In this document: positions 12,986 to 21,441 of the stretch, piece by piece
Layout: each line of letters begins with the position of its first letter
Numbering within the stretch: position 1 is the stretch's first letter
NCBI GenBank assembly: GCA_945861915.1
Contig: CAMAWK010000015.1
Span: 1 to 22,715, forward strand
From: Flavobacterium psychrophilum
Lineage (GTDB): Bacteria > Bacteroidota > Bacteroidia > Flavobacteriales > Flavobacteriaceae
Reading direction: 5' to 3'
Length of the DNA stretch: 22,715 bases
The notes under the pieces: generated by a model
Databases searched by the model: none
Told to the model about the DNA's origin: nothing
What the model saw: only the letters and a program-made list of their open reading frames with translations
Position numbers and translations under genes: made by a program

Positions 12986-14506
12986 CTATTTCCGCATCAA
13001 TTTACTCAAAACACTAAAAGCGCCTCTGATGAATGTTGCACTTGTTAGTACTTTTATGACCGATTTAGTTACTGTGCCAGTTGTTTCAGTAGTTTGTTTT
13101 TCCTGTTTTTCTGCTACTTTTTCTTCTTCTTTTTTAACGGTTTCCTGCTCAATGACAGCAATTTTTTTGTTAAGCATTTCGTAAGCACTTTCGCGATCAA
13201 CAACTTCAGCATATTTTTTAACCAATTTTGATTTCGAATTGATTTCTTGAATTTCACTTTCGGTCAAAATATCCATTCTACTTTCGGGAGCGCGCATCAT
13301 GGTAGCAGCAAGCGGAGTAGGGATTCCTTTTTCGTTCAAGGCAGTTACGAGTGCTTCTCCAATTCCTAAACTTGTGAGTAATTCTTCTGTTTTATAAAAA
13401 TCAGAAGAAGGATAATTATCGGCTGTTTGTTTGATTGCTTGACGATCATTGGCAGTAAAAGCCCGTAAGGCATGTTGAATTTTTAATCCCAATTGAGCCA
13501 AAACACCGCTTGGCACGTCCATCGGATTTTGGGTAATAAAATAAATCCCCACTCCTTTAGATCGAATTAATTTTACGATTGTTTCGATTTGTTCTAACAA
13601 AACCTTGCTTGCTTCTTTGAAAATCAAATGCGCTTCATCTATAAAAATGACTAATTCAGGTTGGTCGGCATCTCCCTTTTCAGGCATTTGATTGTAAATT
13701 TCAGCCAATAAACTCAACATAAATGTCGAAAACAGTTTCGGTTTATCTTGAATATCAGTCAATCGGATGATGTTTACATAGCCTTTTCCGTTTTCATCAA
13801 AACGCATCAAATCATCGATTTCAAAAGACATTTCTCCGAAAAATAAATCGGCACCTTGTTGTTCGAGTTCAATTATTTTTCTAAGAATGGTTCCTGTAGT
13901 GGATGTTGAAATCTTTCCATAGCTTTCTTCAATCTCTGCTTTTCCTTCTTCGGTGATATAATTAATAATTTTTTTGATGTCTTTTAAATCCAAAAGAGGC
14001 ATTTTGTTATCATCACAATATTTAAAAATGACAGCCACCACACCAGCTTGTGTGTCATTTAAATCCAAAATTCTTGAAAACAAAACGGGTCCAAATTCTG
14101 AAACAGTAGAACGCAAACGAACCCCATTTTGTTGGGACAAAGTCATTAATTCAACTGGGAATTGGGATACTTTATAAGGAATATTTATTTTGGCATGACG
14201 CTCTGTTATAAAAGATTTTTCCTCTCCCTCTTTGGCTATACCACTAAAATCCCCTTTGATATCCATCATCAAAACTGGAATTCCACAGGTGGATAATTGT
14301 TCAGATAATACCTGAATTGTTTTGGTTTTTCCCGTTCCTGTTGCACCAGCAATTAGTCCGTGTCGGTTTAAGGTTTTTAAGGGTACTTTAACGGTTACAT
14401 TTGCTATAGCAGCTCCGTCAAGCATTGCTCCGCCCAGAATGATAGACTCTCCTTTAAAAGTATATCCTTCGTTAATCTGCTGAGTGAATTGTTCTATATT
14501 GCTCAT
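12986..14506 (-). CDS. HerA-like ATPase (DUF853 / YjgR family)
   Basis: The 506-residue product is a P-loop ATPase of the FtsK/HerA superfamily, in the group called DUF853 (E. coli YjgR). Walker A is GATGTGKT (54-61) and Walker B is the hydrophobic run ending F-I-D-E-A-H near residue 290. A Y-F-I-T-Q-N-P sensor segment follows, then the arginine-containing R-A-F-T-A-N-D-R region. The last about 75 residues are a Lys/Glu-rich, coiled-coil-like stretch and a basic tail. HerA proteins pump DNA in end resection with NurA, but no nuclease partner is adjacent and the YjgR group has no established role. The gene is monocistronic, convergent with queA and divergent from exbB. A one-mismatch -7 box (TATCATTG on the minus strand, 14532-14539) may be its promoter. 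Confidence 0.88.
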   Translation of the reverse strand: MSNIEQFTQQINEGYTFKGESIILGGAMLDGAAIANVTVKVPLKTLNRHGLIAGATGTGKTKTIQVLSEQLSTCGIPVLMMDIKGDFSGIAKEGEEKSFITERHAKINIPYKVSQFPVELMTLSQQNGVRLRSTVSEFGPVLFSRILDLNDTQAGVVAVIFKYCDDNKMPLLDLKDIKKIINYITEEGKAEIEESYGKISTSTTGTILRKIIELEQQGADLFFGEMSFEIDDLMRFDENGKGYVNIIRLTDIQDKPKLFSTFMLSLLAEIYNQMPEKGDADQPELVIFIDEAHLIFKEASKVLLEQIETIVKLIRSKGVGIYFITQNPMDVPSGVLAQLGLKIQHALRAFTANDRQAIKQTADNYPSSDFYKTEELLTSLGIGEALVTALNEKGIPTPLAATMMRAPESRMDILTESEIQEINSKSKLVKKYAEVVDRESAYEMLNKKIAVIEQETVKKEEEKVAEKQEKQTTETTGTVTKSVIKVLTSATFIRGAFSVLSKLMRK

Positions 14507-14859
14507 AGTATTGTTTTGTTTAAATCGTCTACAATGATATTATTTTTTTATGAAATTAGTGGTGTATCGACTTAAAAAATGAAACGTAAAAATTTATATT
14601 TTTTGAAAATCAGTTTAGATTTTCGATTCAGTTATTTTTTTTAATGCTAAATTCTAGGTTTAATATACCATTTTAATAGATTTGACGAAAGGTAGTTTCA
14701 AAGTAATTATACTAAATAGGTAATCGAAAACGTTAAACATAGAATTAACAATTTAAAAACATAAAAAAAATTTTTTTATTTCAACTAAAAATATAAATTT
14801 GCTCATTAACAAAGTTTATAACTAAGAAAAATAAAACTAAATTTTAAAATTAAAAAAAA
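14507..14859. other. 353-base intergenic region between the HerA-like gene and exbB
   Basis: This is a divergent, very AT-rich spacer. It holds the putative -7 boxes of the two flanking genes. It also holds a perfect 7-base inverted repeat, GAAAATC-6 bases-GATTTTC (14605-14624), with a T-run starting ten bases later, and a weaker hairpin at about 14681-14701. No reading frame with a convincing protein, tRNA or known riboswitch core was found. A small RNA ending near 14641 is possible but not supported by a clear promoter. Confidence 0.5.
14794..14801 (+). promoter_or_regulatory. Probable -7 promoter box of the exbB-tonB operon
   Basis: TAAATTTG is an exact TAnnTTTG match, 58 bases upstream of exbB. 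The -33 position is a T-run without a clear G. The leader would be about 50 bases, A-rich and unstructured. Confidence 0.55.
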
Positions 14860-15678
14860 ATGGCAAACGTTAAAAAAGAAAACAGTTCAAACGGAGGAGG
14901 AATGATTTCGGGAATTATTATTGCAGCTTGTGTATTTGTAGGTTATTTAATCTGGAAATTCGTTATGGGAGCAGCAGCTAACTTTGAAGGTGGTGATCCT
15001 GAAATGGGACATCCAATCAATACTCTTGGTCAAGTTTATAAAGGTGGTTTTATTGTACCAGTTTTGTTAGGAATGCTGTTAATGGTACTAGTTTTCTCAA
15101 TTGAAAGATTTTTCGTTATTGCAAAAGCAGGAGGAAAAGGAAATTTAGATGCTTTCATGAAAAACGTTCAAACAAATATTAAAGACGGAAAAATTGAAGA
15201 TGCTATTGGTCAATGTGACAAACAACAAGGTTCAGTTGCTAACGCAATTAAATCAGCATTAGTGAAATATCAAGACGTTAAAAAAGAAGGATTCAACAGC
15301 GAAGAAGCATCTGAAACTATTCACAAAGAAATAGAAGAAGTAACTTCACTTGAAATGCCAATGTTAGAAAAAAACATGACTATTATTTCATCTTTAGTTT
15401 CTTTAGGAACTCTTGGAGGATTATTAGGAACAGTATCAGGGATGATTAAAGCGTTTGGTGCGTTAGCTTCTGCAGGAACTCCTGACCAAGCAGCTTTGGC
15501 AACTGGTATCTCTGAAGCTTTGATTAATACTGCAACTGGTATATCAACTTCTATTTTAGCAATTGTAGCTTACAACTTCTTTACATCAAAAATTGACGAT
15601 TTAACTTATTCTATCGATGAAGCAGGTACTACAATCGTAAACACGTACAGAAAATTTAGAGGAAGCTTAAAACAATAA
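14860..15678 (+). CDS. exbB: MotA/TolQ/ExbB proton channel family protein
   Basis: ExbB forms the inner-membrane pentamer which, with ExbD, uses the proton gradient to drive TonB. The 272-residue product has a short polar N-terminus, an N-terminal membrane segment (about 15-37), a second (about 62-88), and a cytoplasmic domain (about 90-170). The two pore helices of the MotA/ExbB domain follow; the first holds L-G-T-L-G-G-L-L-G-T-V-S-G-M and the second A-T-G-I-S-T-S-I. The extra N-terminal segment gives four predicted membrane helices, as in many Bacteroidota ExbB proteins. It opens an operon with two exbD genes and tonB. Confidence 0.92.
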   Translation: MANVKKENSSNGGGMISGIIIAACVFVGYLIWKFVMGAAANFEGGDPEMGHPINTLGQVYKGGFIVPVLLGMLLMVLVFSIERFFVIAKAGGKGNLDAFMKNVQTNIKDGKIEDAIGQCDKQQGSVANAIKSALVKYQDVKKEGFNSEEASETIHKEIEEVTSLEMPMLEKNMTIISSLVSLGTLGGLLGTVSGMIKAFGALASAGTPDQAALATGISEALINTATGISTSILAIVAYNFFTSKIDDLTYSIDEAGTTIVNTYRKFRGSLKQ

Positions 15679-15714
15679 TTTTTGATATTTTATATCATAT
15701 TAATATCATAAATA

Positions 15715-16326
15715 ATGGCTAAAATAAAAATGAATAAAAAATCAGCATCGACCGACATGACGGCGATGTGTGATGTAGCGTTTCTTTTGCTTACTTTCTT
15801 TATTTTGACTGCCACTGCTAAAGTGCCAGAAGTATTGCCAGTGGATACACCAGCCTCAACAGTTCAAACTAAATTGCCCGATACAGATTTGGCAACTTTA
15901 ACAGTTGGAAAAGGAAAAGTGTTTTTTGACTTAAAAGGGAGAGAGATTCGTAAAAAAACACTCGAATTTATGAGTCAAAAGTATAAAATTGAATTTTCTG
16001 AAGACGACAAAACAAAATTTGCCTTAATGGAAAGTTTTGGAGTACCATTAGAAAGTTTGAAACAAGTACTTGACATGAAAAGTGCCGACAGAAGCAAAGC
16101 AAATCAACCAGGTATTCCTAAAGATTCATTGAACAATCAATTAGCAGACTGGGTACAATATGCTCGTACTGCTAACATTGAAGTGAATGACAAAGAATTG
16201 CAAATTGCTATTAAAGGTGATGCAAAAGAAGAATACCCATTGATTAAAAAAGTGATGGATATTTTACAAAATCAGAAAATCAACAGCTTTAGTTTGGTTA
16301 CTGGTTTAGAAGGAAAAGAAAATTAA
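15715..16326 (+). CDS. exbD: ExbD/TolR family protein (first copy)
   Basis: ExbD is the proton-conducting partner inside the ExbB pentamer. The 203-residue product has one N-terminal membrane helix (about 17-36) with the conserved proton-carrying Asp20 in M-T-A-M-C-D-V-A-F-L-L-L. A periplasmic domain follows. It is longer than the roughly 140-residue E. coli ExbD, with an insertion of charged, helical sequence in the middle (about 75-140) before the usual C-terminal V-M-D-I-L motif. Its spacing (36 bases after exbB, 19 before the next gene) implies cotranscription. Confidence 0.9.
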   Translation: MAKIKMNKKSASTDMTAMCDVAFLLLTFFILTATAKVPEVLPVDTPASTVQTKLPDTDLATLTVGKGKVFFDLKGREIRKKTLEFMSQKYKIEFSEDDKTKFALMESFGVPLESLKQVLDMKSADRSKANQPGIPKDSLNNQLADWVQYARTANIEVNDKELQIAIKGDAKEEYPLIKKVMDILQNQKINSFSLVTGLEGKEN

Positions 16327-16345
16327 TTAAAAAACATACGCTAAA

Positions 16346-16909
16346 ATGGCTGAATTAAATACCGGCGACGGTGGTGGAGGCAAAGGTGGCAAAGTAAGAA
16401 GTAAAAAGCAAAATTCAAAAGTAGATTTAACTGCTATGGTGGATTTGGCATTCTTATTAATCACTTTCTTTATGTTGACCACTACCTTGTCTAAACCTCA
16501 ATCGATGAGTTTGGGTTTGCCAGATAAAGAAGATGATCCCAACAAGAAAAAAGATGTTAAAGTAGATGAAAATCGTACAATGACTATTATGTTGGCAGAC
16601 AATGATAAAATTGTTCGCTACGTTGGATTATTAGCAACTCCTGTTGCTGGTGGAGCACCAAAAGAATTTACCTACGGAAAAGAAGGAATTCGTAAAGAAA
16701 TTTTATCCAGAAAAAAATCGGTTTTAGAATATTCTACGGCGAAAGGGAAACCTAAAAATGGAATTATTGTAATTATCAAACCAACGAAAAAATCAAATTA
16801 TCGTAATCTGGTTGATATATTAGATGAAATGGCAATTGCAGGAGTTGAAACTTATGCAATTGTTCCTGAATTTTCGCCAGAAGAAACCAAATTATTAGTA
16901 GGTAAATAA
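16346..16909 (+). CDS. exbD: ExbD/TolR family protein (second copy)
   Basis: This second ExbD paralogue of 187 residues has a Gly/Lys-rich N-terminal tail (about 6-25). Its membrane helix carries the conserved Asp33 in L-T-A-M-V-D-L-A-F-L-L. The periplasmic domain is different from that of the first copy, with a basic stretch before the V-D-I-L-D-E-M-A-I helix. Two distinct ExbD subunits fit an asymmetric channel, since structural work on E. coli shows an ExbD dimer in each ExbB pentamer; that this pair forms a heterodimer is inference. Confidence 0.9.
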   Translation: MAELNTGDGGGGKGGKVRSKKQNSKVDLTAMVDLAFLLITFFMLTTTLSKPQSMSLGLPDKEDDPNKKKDVKVDENRTMTIMLADNDKIVRYVGLLATPVAGGAPKEFTYGKEGIRKEILSRKKSVLEYSTAKGKPKNGIIVIIKPTKKSNYRNLVDILDEMAIAGVETYAIVPEFSPEETKLLVGK

Positions 16910-16957
16910 GAGTCATCTTATCCTTAACGACATAAATTAAGAAATAATTATCTACAT

Positions 16958-17758
16958 ATGAAATTAGATTTATTCAAAAGACAATGGGTTGATATTGTAT
17001 TCGAAGGTCGTAATCAAAGTTACGGAGCCTACGAATTAAGAACGACTAACAATAAGACTACGTATAGAGCACTTATTATTGGAAGTTTGTTTTTCATCCT
17101 TTCTGTAAGTGCGCCATTAATCATTAGTTTGATTCCTGAATCTACTGATGAAACAAATAATGATATAAAATTAACAACCGTAAAATTGCCTCCAAAGCAG
17201 GAAAAGCCAAAGGAAAATTTACCACCACCACCGCCACCACCCCCAAAAGTGGATCAAGTGAAGTTTGTAAAACCTGTAGTAGCAAAAGCAGAAGAGGTTA
17301 CAGAGGAACCACCAAAAGTAACAGAGATAATCGATAAAAAAATTGGTGCTGAAACGATTAAGGGAGATCCAAACGCTGAATTAACGGTTGAGCCTGTGGG
17401 TACTGGTCCGGTTTCTGCTGTAGTGGAAGAAGACAATAGCGTCTATAATTCCGCTGCAATTGAAGTACCGGCTGATTATCCAGGAGGAATTGATAAATTC
17501 AGAAGTTTTATAGGAAGTAATTTTAATATGCCAGAGGATGAAGGCTTTGAAGGAGGAAAGGTTTTTGTTTCTTTTGTTGTAGAAAAAGATGGCTCTTTAA
17601 CTGATATTAAAGTAGTAAGGGATGTTGGTTTTGGAACAGGAAAAGAAGCTCTTAGGGTTTTAAAATCTTCTAAAGTAAGATGGAATCCAGGAATGAATAA
17701 TGGTAAACCTGCAAGAATGCAATTTCAGATGCCAATTAGTTTAGTTGTACAACAATAA
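16958..17758 (+). CDS. tonB: TonB energy transducer
   Basis: TonB carries energy from ExbB/ExbD to outer-membrane receptors. The 266-residue product has a cytoplasmic N-terminus with the Bacteroidota-type Y-G-A-Y-E-L-R motif (22-28) and one membrane helix (about 38-59). An eight-proline run (89-96) with a Pro/Lys/Glu-rich periplasmic linker follows, then a C-terminal TonB_C domain (about 170-265) including YPGG and GGKVFVSFVVEKDGS. It is the fourth gene of the operon and overlaps the next gene by one base. Its C-terminal domain is strikingly similar to the first domain of the protein at 21442. Confidence 0.94.
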   Translation: MKLDLFKRQWVDIVFEGRNQSYGAYELRTTNNKTTYRALIIGSLFFILSVSAPLIISLIPESTDETNNDIKLTTVKLPPKQEKPKENLPPPPPPPPKVDQVKFVKPVVAKAEEVTEEPPKVTEIIDKKIGAETIKGDPNAELTVEPVGTGPVSAVVEEDNSVYNSAAIEVPADYPGGIDKFRSFIGSNFNMPEDEGFEGGKVFVSFVVEKDGSLTDIKVVRDVGFGTGKEALRVLKSSKVRWNPGMNNGKPARMQFQMPISLVVQQ

Positions 17759-17988
17759 TGTTAGTAAAAGCATTTATAAATTTTAAGGAGAAATCGCTCA
17801 AAGAGCGGTTTCTTCTCGTTATAGGTCTATTGTTTTTTTTGCTTTATTTTATTTTGGGCTTGACAGTTATTTTTTGGGAGGCTTTTCCTTTGCAAATGAA
17901 ACCCAATTATCGAATTGCTTTTGGAGTCATTTTAATAGTGTATTCTTTTTTACGATTTCTGCGTTTTTTTAATTCAAATAGAGAGTAG
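17758..17988 (+). CDS. Small two-helix membrane protein
   Basis: This 76-residue protein has a basic N-terminus with K-E-K-S-L-K-E-R-F. It carries two hydrophobic segments (about 19-42 and 53-66), the second ending in R-F-L-R-F-F-N-S-N-R-E. No catalytic motif is visible and I do not recognise a family. Its ATG overlaps the tonB stop codon and the next gene begins 2 bases after its stop, so translation is coupled to the TonB system. A small accessory or assembly factor of that complex is possible. Positive charge at the ends suggests both termini are cytoplasmic. Confidence 0.7.
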   Translation: MLVKAFINFKEKSLKERFLLVIGLLFFLLYFILGLTVIFWEAFPLQMKPNYRIAFGVILIVYSFLRFLRFFNSNRE

Positions 17989-17990
17989 GT

Positions 17991-18899
17991 ATGTCTAAAT
18001 TAATCAAATTTTCAATCTTGTTTTTTTTAGTTTTGGCAGTGTTAAATTGTGCTAAAAAAGAGGTAAAAAAGGAACAAACTATCATAAAAGGAACTGCTAA
18101 TGTTTTAGTTGACGAAACTCTTGTTCCTATTGTCGAAGACCAAATTGAGGTTTTCGAAAGTTATTATGACGCAAAATTAAGTATTGTTGCAAAATCCGAA
18201 TCAGAAGCTGTTAATTCTTTGTTGAAGCAAGAAAATGGTATTGTTGTTTTAGCTCGAGAATTGACTATTAATGAAAAAAAAGTATTTGAGCAGAAAAAAA
18301 TTATTCCTAGAACGACCAAAATAGCAGTTGATGCAATTGCTTTAATTTCTAATAAAAGTAATACCGATAGTTTAGTAGCGTTAAAAGAGGTAATTTCATT
18401 TATTAAAGGTGAAACAAATTCAAGAATAAAAGGATTGGTTTTTGACAATCCCAATTCAAGTACGGTTCGTTTTATGAATGGGTTAGCAGGAGTTAAAACA
18501 ACAAAAAATGAAAGAATTTATTCGTTTAAAACTAACGAAGAAGTTATTAAATTTGTCGCTCAAAACGACGGAATGATTGGAATAGTTGGCGTCAATTGGC
18601 TTATGCAACCTACTCCAGAAATGCAGAATGTAGTCAATAAAGTGAAAACATTGGCTGTAAAAAGTGTCGCAGATAAAAACTATTATTTGCCTAATCAAAA
18701 TGATTTAGGTGAAGGCAAATATCCTTTGGCACGTGATTTGTATGTCATCAACTGTCAAGGAAATTCTGGACTCGGAATGGGATTTGCCTCTTTTGTCGCC
18801 GGTGACATTGGGCAGAGAATCATTTTAAAATCGGGATTGTTACCTGTAACGATGCCAGGACGAAGACTCAATATTAGAAAAGAAATAATTAACAATTAA
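17991..18899 (+). CDS. PstS-like substrate-binding lipoprotein
   Basis: The 302-residue product has a lipoprotein signal with the lipobox VLNC (Cys20). The mature part resembles phosphate-type periplasmic binding proteins (PBP-like/PstS family), with the D-N-P-N-S-S-T-V-R-F segment in the position of the ligand loop and G-F-A-S-F-V-A-G-D-I-G-Q-R near the end. No pstC, pstA or pstB genes are nearby; instead it lies in the exbB-tonB operon. It could bind phosphate or another oxyanion, or it may be a divergent member with a role in the TonB system or cell envelope. The substrate is not known from the sequence. Confidence 0.75.
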   Translation: MSKLIKFSILFFLVLAVLNCAKKEVKKEQTIIKGTANVLVDETLVPIVEDQIEVFESYYDAKLSIVAKSESEAVNSLLKQENGIVVLARELTINEKKVFEQKKIIPRTTKIAVDAIALISNKSNTDSLVALKEVISFIKGETNSRIKGLVFDNPNSSTVRFMNGLAGVKTTKNERIYSFKTNEEVIKFVAQNDGMIGIVGVNWLMQPTPEMQNVVNKVKTLAVKSVADKNYYLPNQNDLGEGKYPLARDLYVINCQGNSGLGMGFASFVAGDIGQRIILKSGLLPVTMPGRRLNIRKEIINN

Positions 18900-18910
18900 T
18901 TTTATACCAA

Positions 18911-20578
18911 ATGAATACATTTAAAATCCTAACCCTTGCTTTAGTATCTTCAATAACTATAGGATCTGCTCAAGAAATAGATCAAGCTAAAAAGGCAATT
19001 GATGCGGAACAATTTGAAAAAGCAAAATCGATTTTGAAATCGATTATTCAAACAAAACCAAATAATGGTAAAGCTTCTTTCTTGTTGGGGAATATCTATT
19101 TTAATCAAACTGTGATTGATTCTGCTAAAATCTCATTTCAAAAAGGATTGAATGCTACCGAAGGTGGTAAATTTAATAATATTGGTTTAGGACAATTAGA
19201 ATTAGAAAACGGAAATACTGTAGCTGCCCAAACTTTGTTTGCTTTGGTAACCAAAGACATGAGAAAAAAAGATTTTGAAGAAAATATTTATATTGGTAGA
19301 GCCTTTATGAATATTTCAAAACCCGATTATAAAACGGCACTTACGTATCTTAACAAAGCGGCTTTAACAAGTCCGATGGATGCTCAAGTTCAGTTGGCAT
19401 TAGGTGATGCTCATTACGGAGATAAAAATCAAAACGATGCCTATGTTGCTTATAGAAATGCTTTTCAAGCTGATATTACTTTAATCAGAGCCAAAATGCA
19501 ATTAGGTGTTTTGTTAAAAGGGGCGAAGTCTTATGATGAAGCTTTGAAAGCCTACAATGAAGTAATTGCAATAAGTCCAGATTATGGCCCTGTATATCGT
19601 GAATTAGCTGAAACTTATTACAAATGGGGAAGAAATAAACCTTCGAAATCCGAAGAGTTAATGAAAAAAGCCATTGAGAATTATGAAAAATACATGAGTC
19701 TAACTGATTATTCATTGAATTCTAGAATGCGTCATGCTGACTTTCTTATTTTGGTAAAAGATTATAAAGCCTTAGAAATCGAGGCCAATAAAATGATAGA
19801 ATTAGATAAAGTGAATCCCAGAATTTATAGATATTTAGGGTATTCCGCTTATGAAAACGGAAACATTGATTCGGCGATTAAATCACTAGAAAGTTTTATA
19901 GCTACTCCAACGAATAAAATAATTGGTAAAGATTATTTTTATCTAGGATTGGCCAAAATCAAAAAAGCAACTGCTGCTGATGGACTATCAATAGAGCCAA
20001 TAATTTATAACTCTGCATTGACGGATATTAAAAAAGCTATTGAAATGGAGCCATTTGCTGTTGAAGAGATTAATGAAATTGGCAAAAAAATATTCACTCA
20101 AAAATTGTACAAAGAAGCTTCTTCATTATTTGAAATTGGAGCTTCTAACAAAGAGTCCAAAAATTATTCTGATGATAATATTTATTATGGTTTAGCCTTG
20201 TATTATGACAATAATAAAGCTAACAAAACTGCAGATCCAGTTGCTTTGAATAAAGCGGATGCTGCATTTGCTAATGTAATAGCAGCTTCGCCAACTTATC
20301 AAGAATCCTATATTTACAGAGCAAGAGTTAATGCCTTACTTGAAAATAATGAAGTGATGAAAAAAAGCTACGAAGATTATATTGCTAAAACAACTGAAAA
20401 AGGGGCAGATGAAATTGCAAAACCTGCAGTTAAGAAAAAATTTATTGAATCATACAACAATATCGCCTCTACTTTTTTGACTTCTGATAAAGCCAAAGCC
20501 AAAGAGTATGTTTCTAAATCCTTAGAAATTGATCCAGCCGACAAACGTGCTTTAGAATTGCAAGCATTTTTGCAATAA
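18911..20578 (+). CDS. Secreted TPR-repeat protein
   Basis: The 555-residue product has a signal peptide (about 1-20, ending G-S-A-Q), so it is likely periplasmic or surface-exposed. The rest is made of helical TPR repeats, clear in the early part (residues about 22-125) and in the centre (for example K-S-Y-D-E-A-L-K-A-Y-N-E-V-I-A-I-S-P-D-Y), with another near the C-terminus (K-A-K-E-Y-V-S-K-S-L-E-I-D-P). TPR domains bind proteins; no enzymatic domain is present. It is the last gene of the TonB operon and is followed by a strong terminator. A scaffold role near the TonB machinery is inference. Confidence 0.85.
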   Translation: MNTFKILTLALVSSITIGSAQEIDQAKKAIDAEQFEKAKSILKSIIQTKPNNGKASFLLGNIYFNQTVIDSAKISFQKGLNATEGGKFNNIGLGQLELENGNTVAAQTLFALVTKDMRKKDFEENIYIGRAFMNISKPDYKTALTYLNKAALTSPMDAQVQLALGDAHYGDKNQNDAYVAYRNAFQADITLIRAKMQLGVLLKGAKSYDEALKAYNEVIAISPDYGPVYRELAETYYKWGRNKPSKSEELMKKAIENYEKYMSLTDYSLNSRMRHADFLILVKDYKALEIEANKMIELDKVNPRIYRYLGYSAYENGNIDSAIKSLESFIATPTNKIIGKDYFYLGLAKIKKATAADGLSIEPIIYNSALTDIKKAIEMEPFAVEEINEIGKKIFTQKLYKEASSLFEIGASNKESKNYSDDNIYYGLALYYDNNKANKTADPVALNKADAAFANVIAASPTYQESYIYRARVNALLENNEVMKKSYEDYIAKTTEKGADEIAKPAVKKKFIESYNNIASTFLTSDKAKAKEYVSKSLEIDPADKRALELQAFLQ

Positions 20579-20597
20579 ATAAATTTAGTTTTAAATC

Positions 20598-20632
20598 AAA
20601 AACCGATAGTTTTAAAATGCTATCGGTTTTTT
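20598..20632 (+). terminator. Terminator of the exbB-tonB operon
   Basis: AAAAACCGATAG (20598-20609) pairs with CTATCGGTTTTT, starting at 20620, around a TTTTAAAATG loop, followed by a T-run. It is placed 20 bases after the TPR gene stop. Confidence 0.88.
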
Positions 20633-20748
20633 GTTTAGAGAAGCTTTTGCTATTTACATGAAATTGTATTGGCTATATTTAATTTTTCAATTCGTTTTTA
20701 TGAAAAAGACATTTATGAAATCAAATTGACTTGTCAAGGAAGTATAAA

Positions 20749-20775
20749 AATCTGCAATCTGCAATCTGAAATCTC
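20749..20775. repeat. Heptanucleotide array upstream of the queE promoter
   Basis: The units AATCTGC, AATCTGC, AATCTGA and AATCTC are in tandem, ending 7 bases before the -7 box of queE. It therefore occupies the place of the -33 region, unlike the other arrays, which sit next to start codons. Confidence 0.75.
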
Positions 20776-20782
20776 ATTTCCT

Positions 20783-20790
20783 TATCTTTG
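20783..20790 (+). promoter_or_regulatory. -7 promoter box of queE
   Basis: TATCTTTG is an exact TAnnTTTG match, 17 bases before the queE ATG. The leader would be only about 10 bases, too short for a preQ1 riboswitch. The -33 position falls in a heptanucleotide array and shows no TTTG. Confidence 0.6.
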
Positions 20791-20807
20791 CACCCTAAAC
20801 TAAAATA

Positions 20808-21440
20808 ATGCTTTCAAAAGAAATACAAATAGAAGTAAATAAAGGCGCTATGCTCCCTTTGATGGAAGAGTTTTATACCATTCAAGGCGAGGGTTTTCAT
20901 ACTGGAACGGCGGCTTATTTTATTAGGATTGGTGGTTGTGATGTAGGTTGTCACTGGTGTGATGTCAAAGAAAGTTGGAATGCCGAGTTACATCCGCCTA
21001 CAAAAATTGATGCAATTGTTGAAAATGCCCGAAAATATGCCGATACCATTGTTATTACTGGAGGAGAACCTCTTATGTGGGATATGAATTTATTGACTCA
21101 AAAATTAAAAGATCAAAACCTACAAGTGCATATTGAAACTTCGGGGGCATATGAACTCACAGGAACTTGGGATTGGATTTGTCTTTCGCCAAAGAAAAAT
21201 AAATTGCCAACTCAACTAGTCTATGATTATGCTCAGGAACTAAAAGTAATTATTTACAACAAACATGACTTTGTTTTTGCCGAAGAACAAGCTGAGAAAG
21301 TAAATAAAAATGCCATTTTATTCCTTCAACCCGAGTGGAGCAAAAAAGAAGAAATGACACCACTTATTGTTGATTATGTAATGAACAACCCAAAATGGAG
21401 AGTTTCGTTACAAACACATAAATATTTAAATATTCCTTGA
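20808..21440 (+). CDS. queE: 7-carboxy-7-deazaguanine synthase
   Basis: QueE is a radical SAM enzyme converting 6-carboxytetrahydropterin to 7-carboxy-7-deazaguanine in the queuosine pathway. The 210-residue product has Cys44, Cys48 and Cys51 in C-D-V-G-C-H-W-C, the CxxxCxxC [4Fe-4S] site, preceded by F-Y-T-I-Q-G-E-G. The V-I-T-G-G-E-P-L S-adenosylmethionine motif follows. The start is the first ATG after the promoter; Met15 is the other candidate. The next gene starts 1 base after the stop, so the two are likely cotranscribed. Together with queA in this window it shows a queuosine route, but the other que genes are not here. Confidence 0.95.
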   Translation: MLSKEIQIEVNKGAMLPLMEEFYTIQGEGFHTGTAAYFIRIGGCDVGCHWCDVKESWNAELHPPTKIDAIVENARKYADTIVITGGEPLMWDMNLLTQKLKDQNLQVHIETSGAYELTGTWDWICLSPKKNKLPTQLVYDYAQELKVIIYNKHDFVFAEEQAEKVNKNAILFLQPEWSKKEEMTPLIVDYVMNNPKWRVSLQTHKYLNIP

Positions 21441-21441
21441 T

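Noticed and set aside
14682..14713. TTGACG and TATACT, resembling a sigma-70 promoter
   Set aside because: The spacing is 20 bases and this pattern is not used by the main sigma factor of Bacteroidota. The TAnnTTTG box at 14794 is the better candidate.
20583..20807. preQ1 riboswitch upstream of queE
   Set aside because: The predicted transcript start leaves a leader of about 10 bases, and no preQ1 aptamer-like hairpin with an A-rich tail was found.
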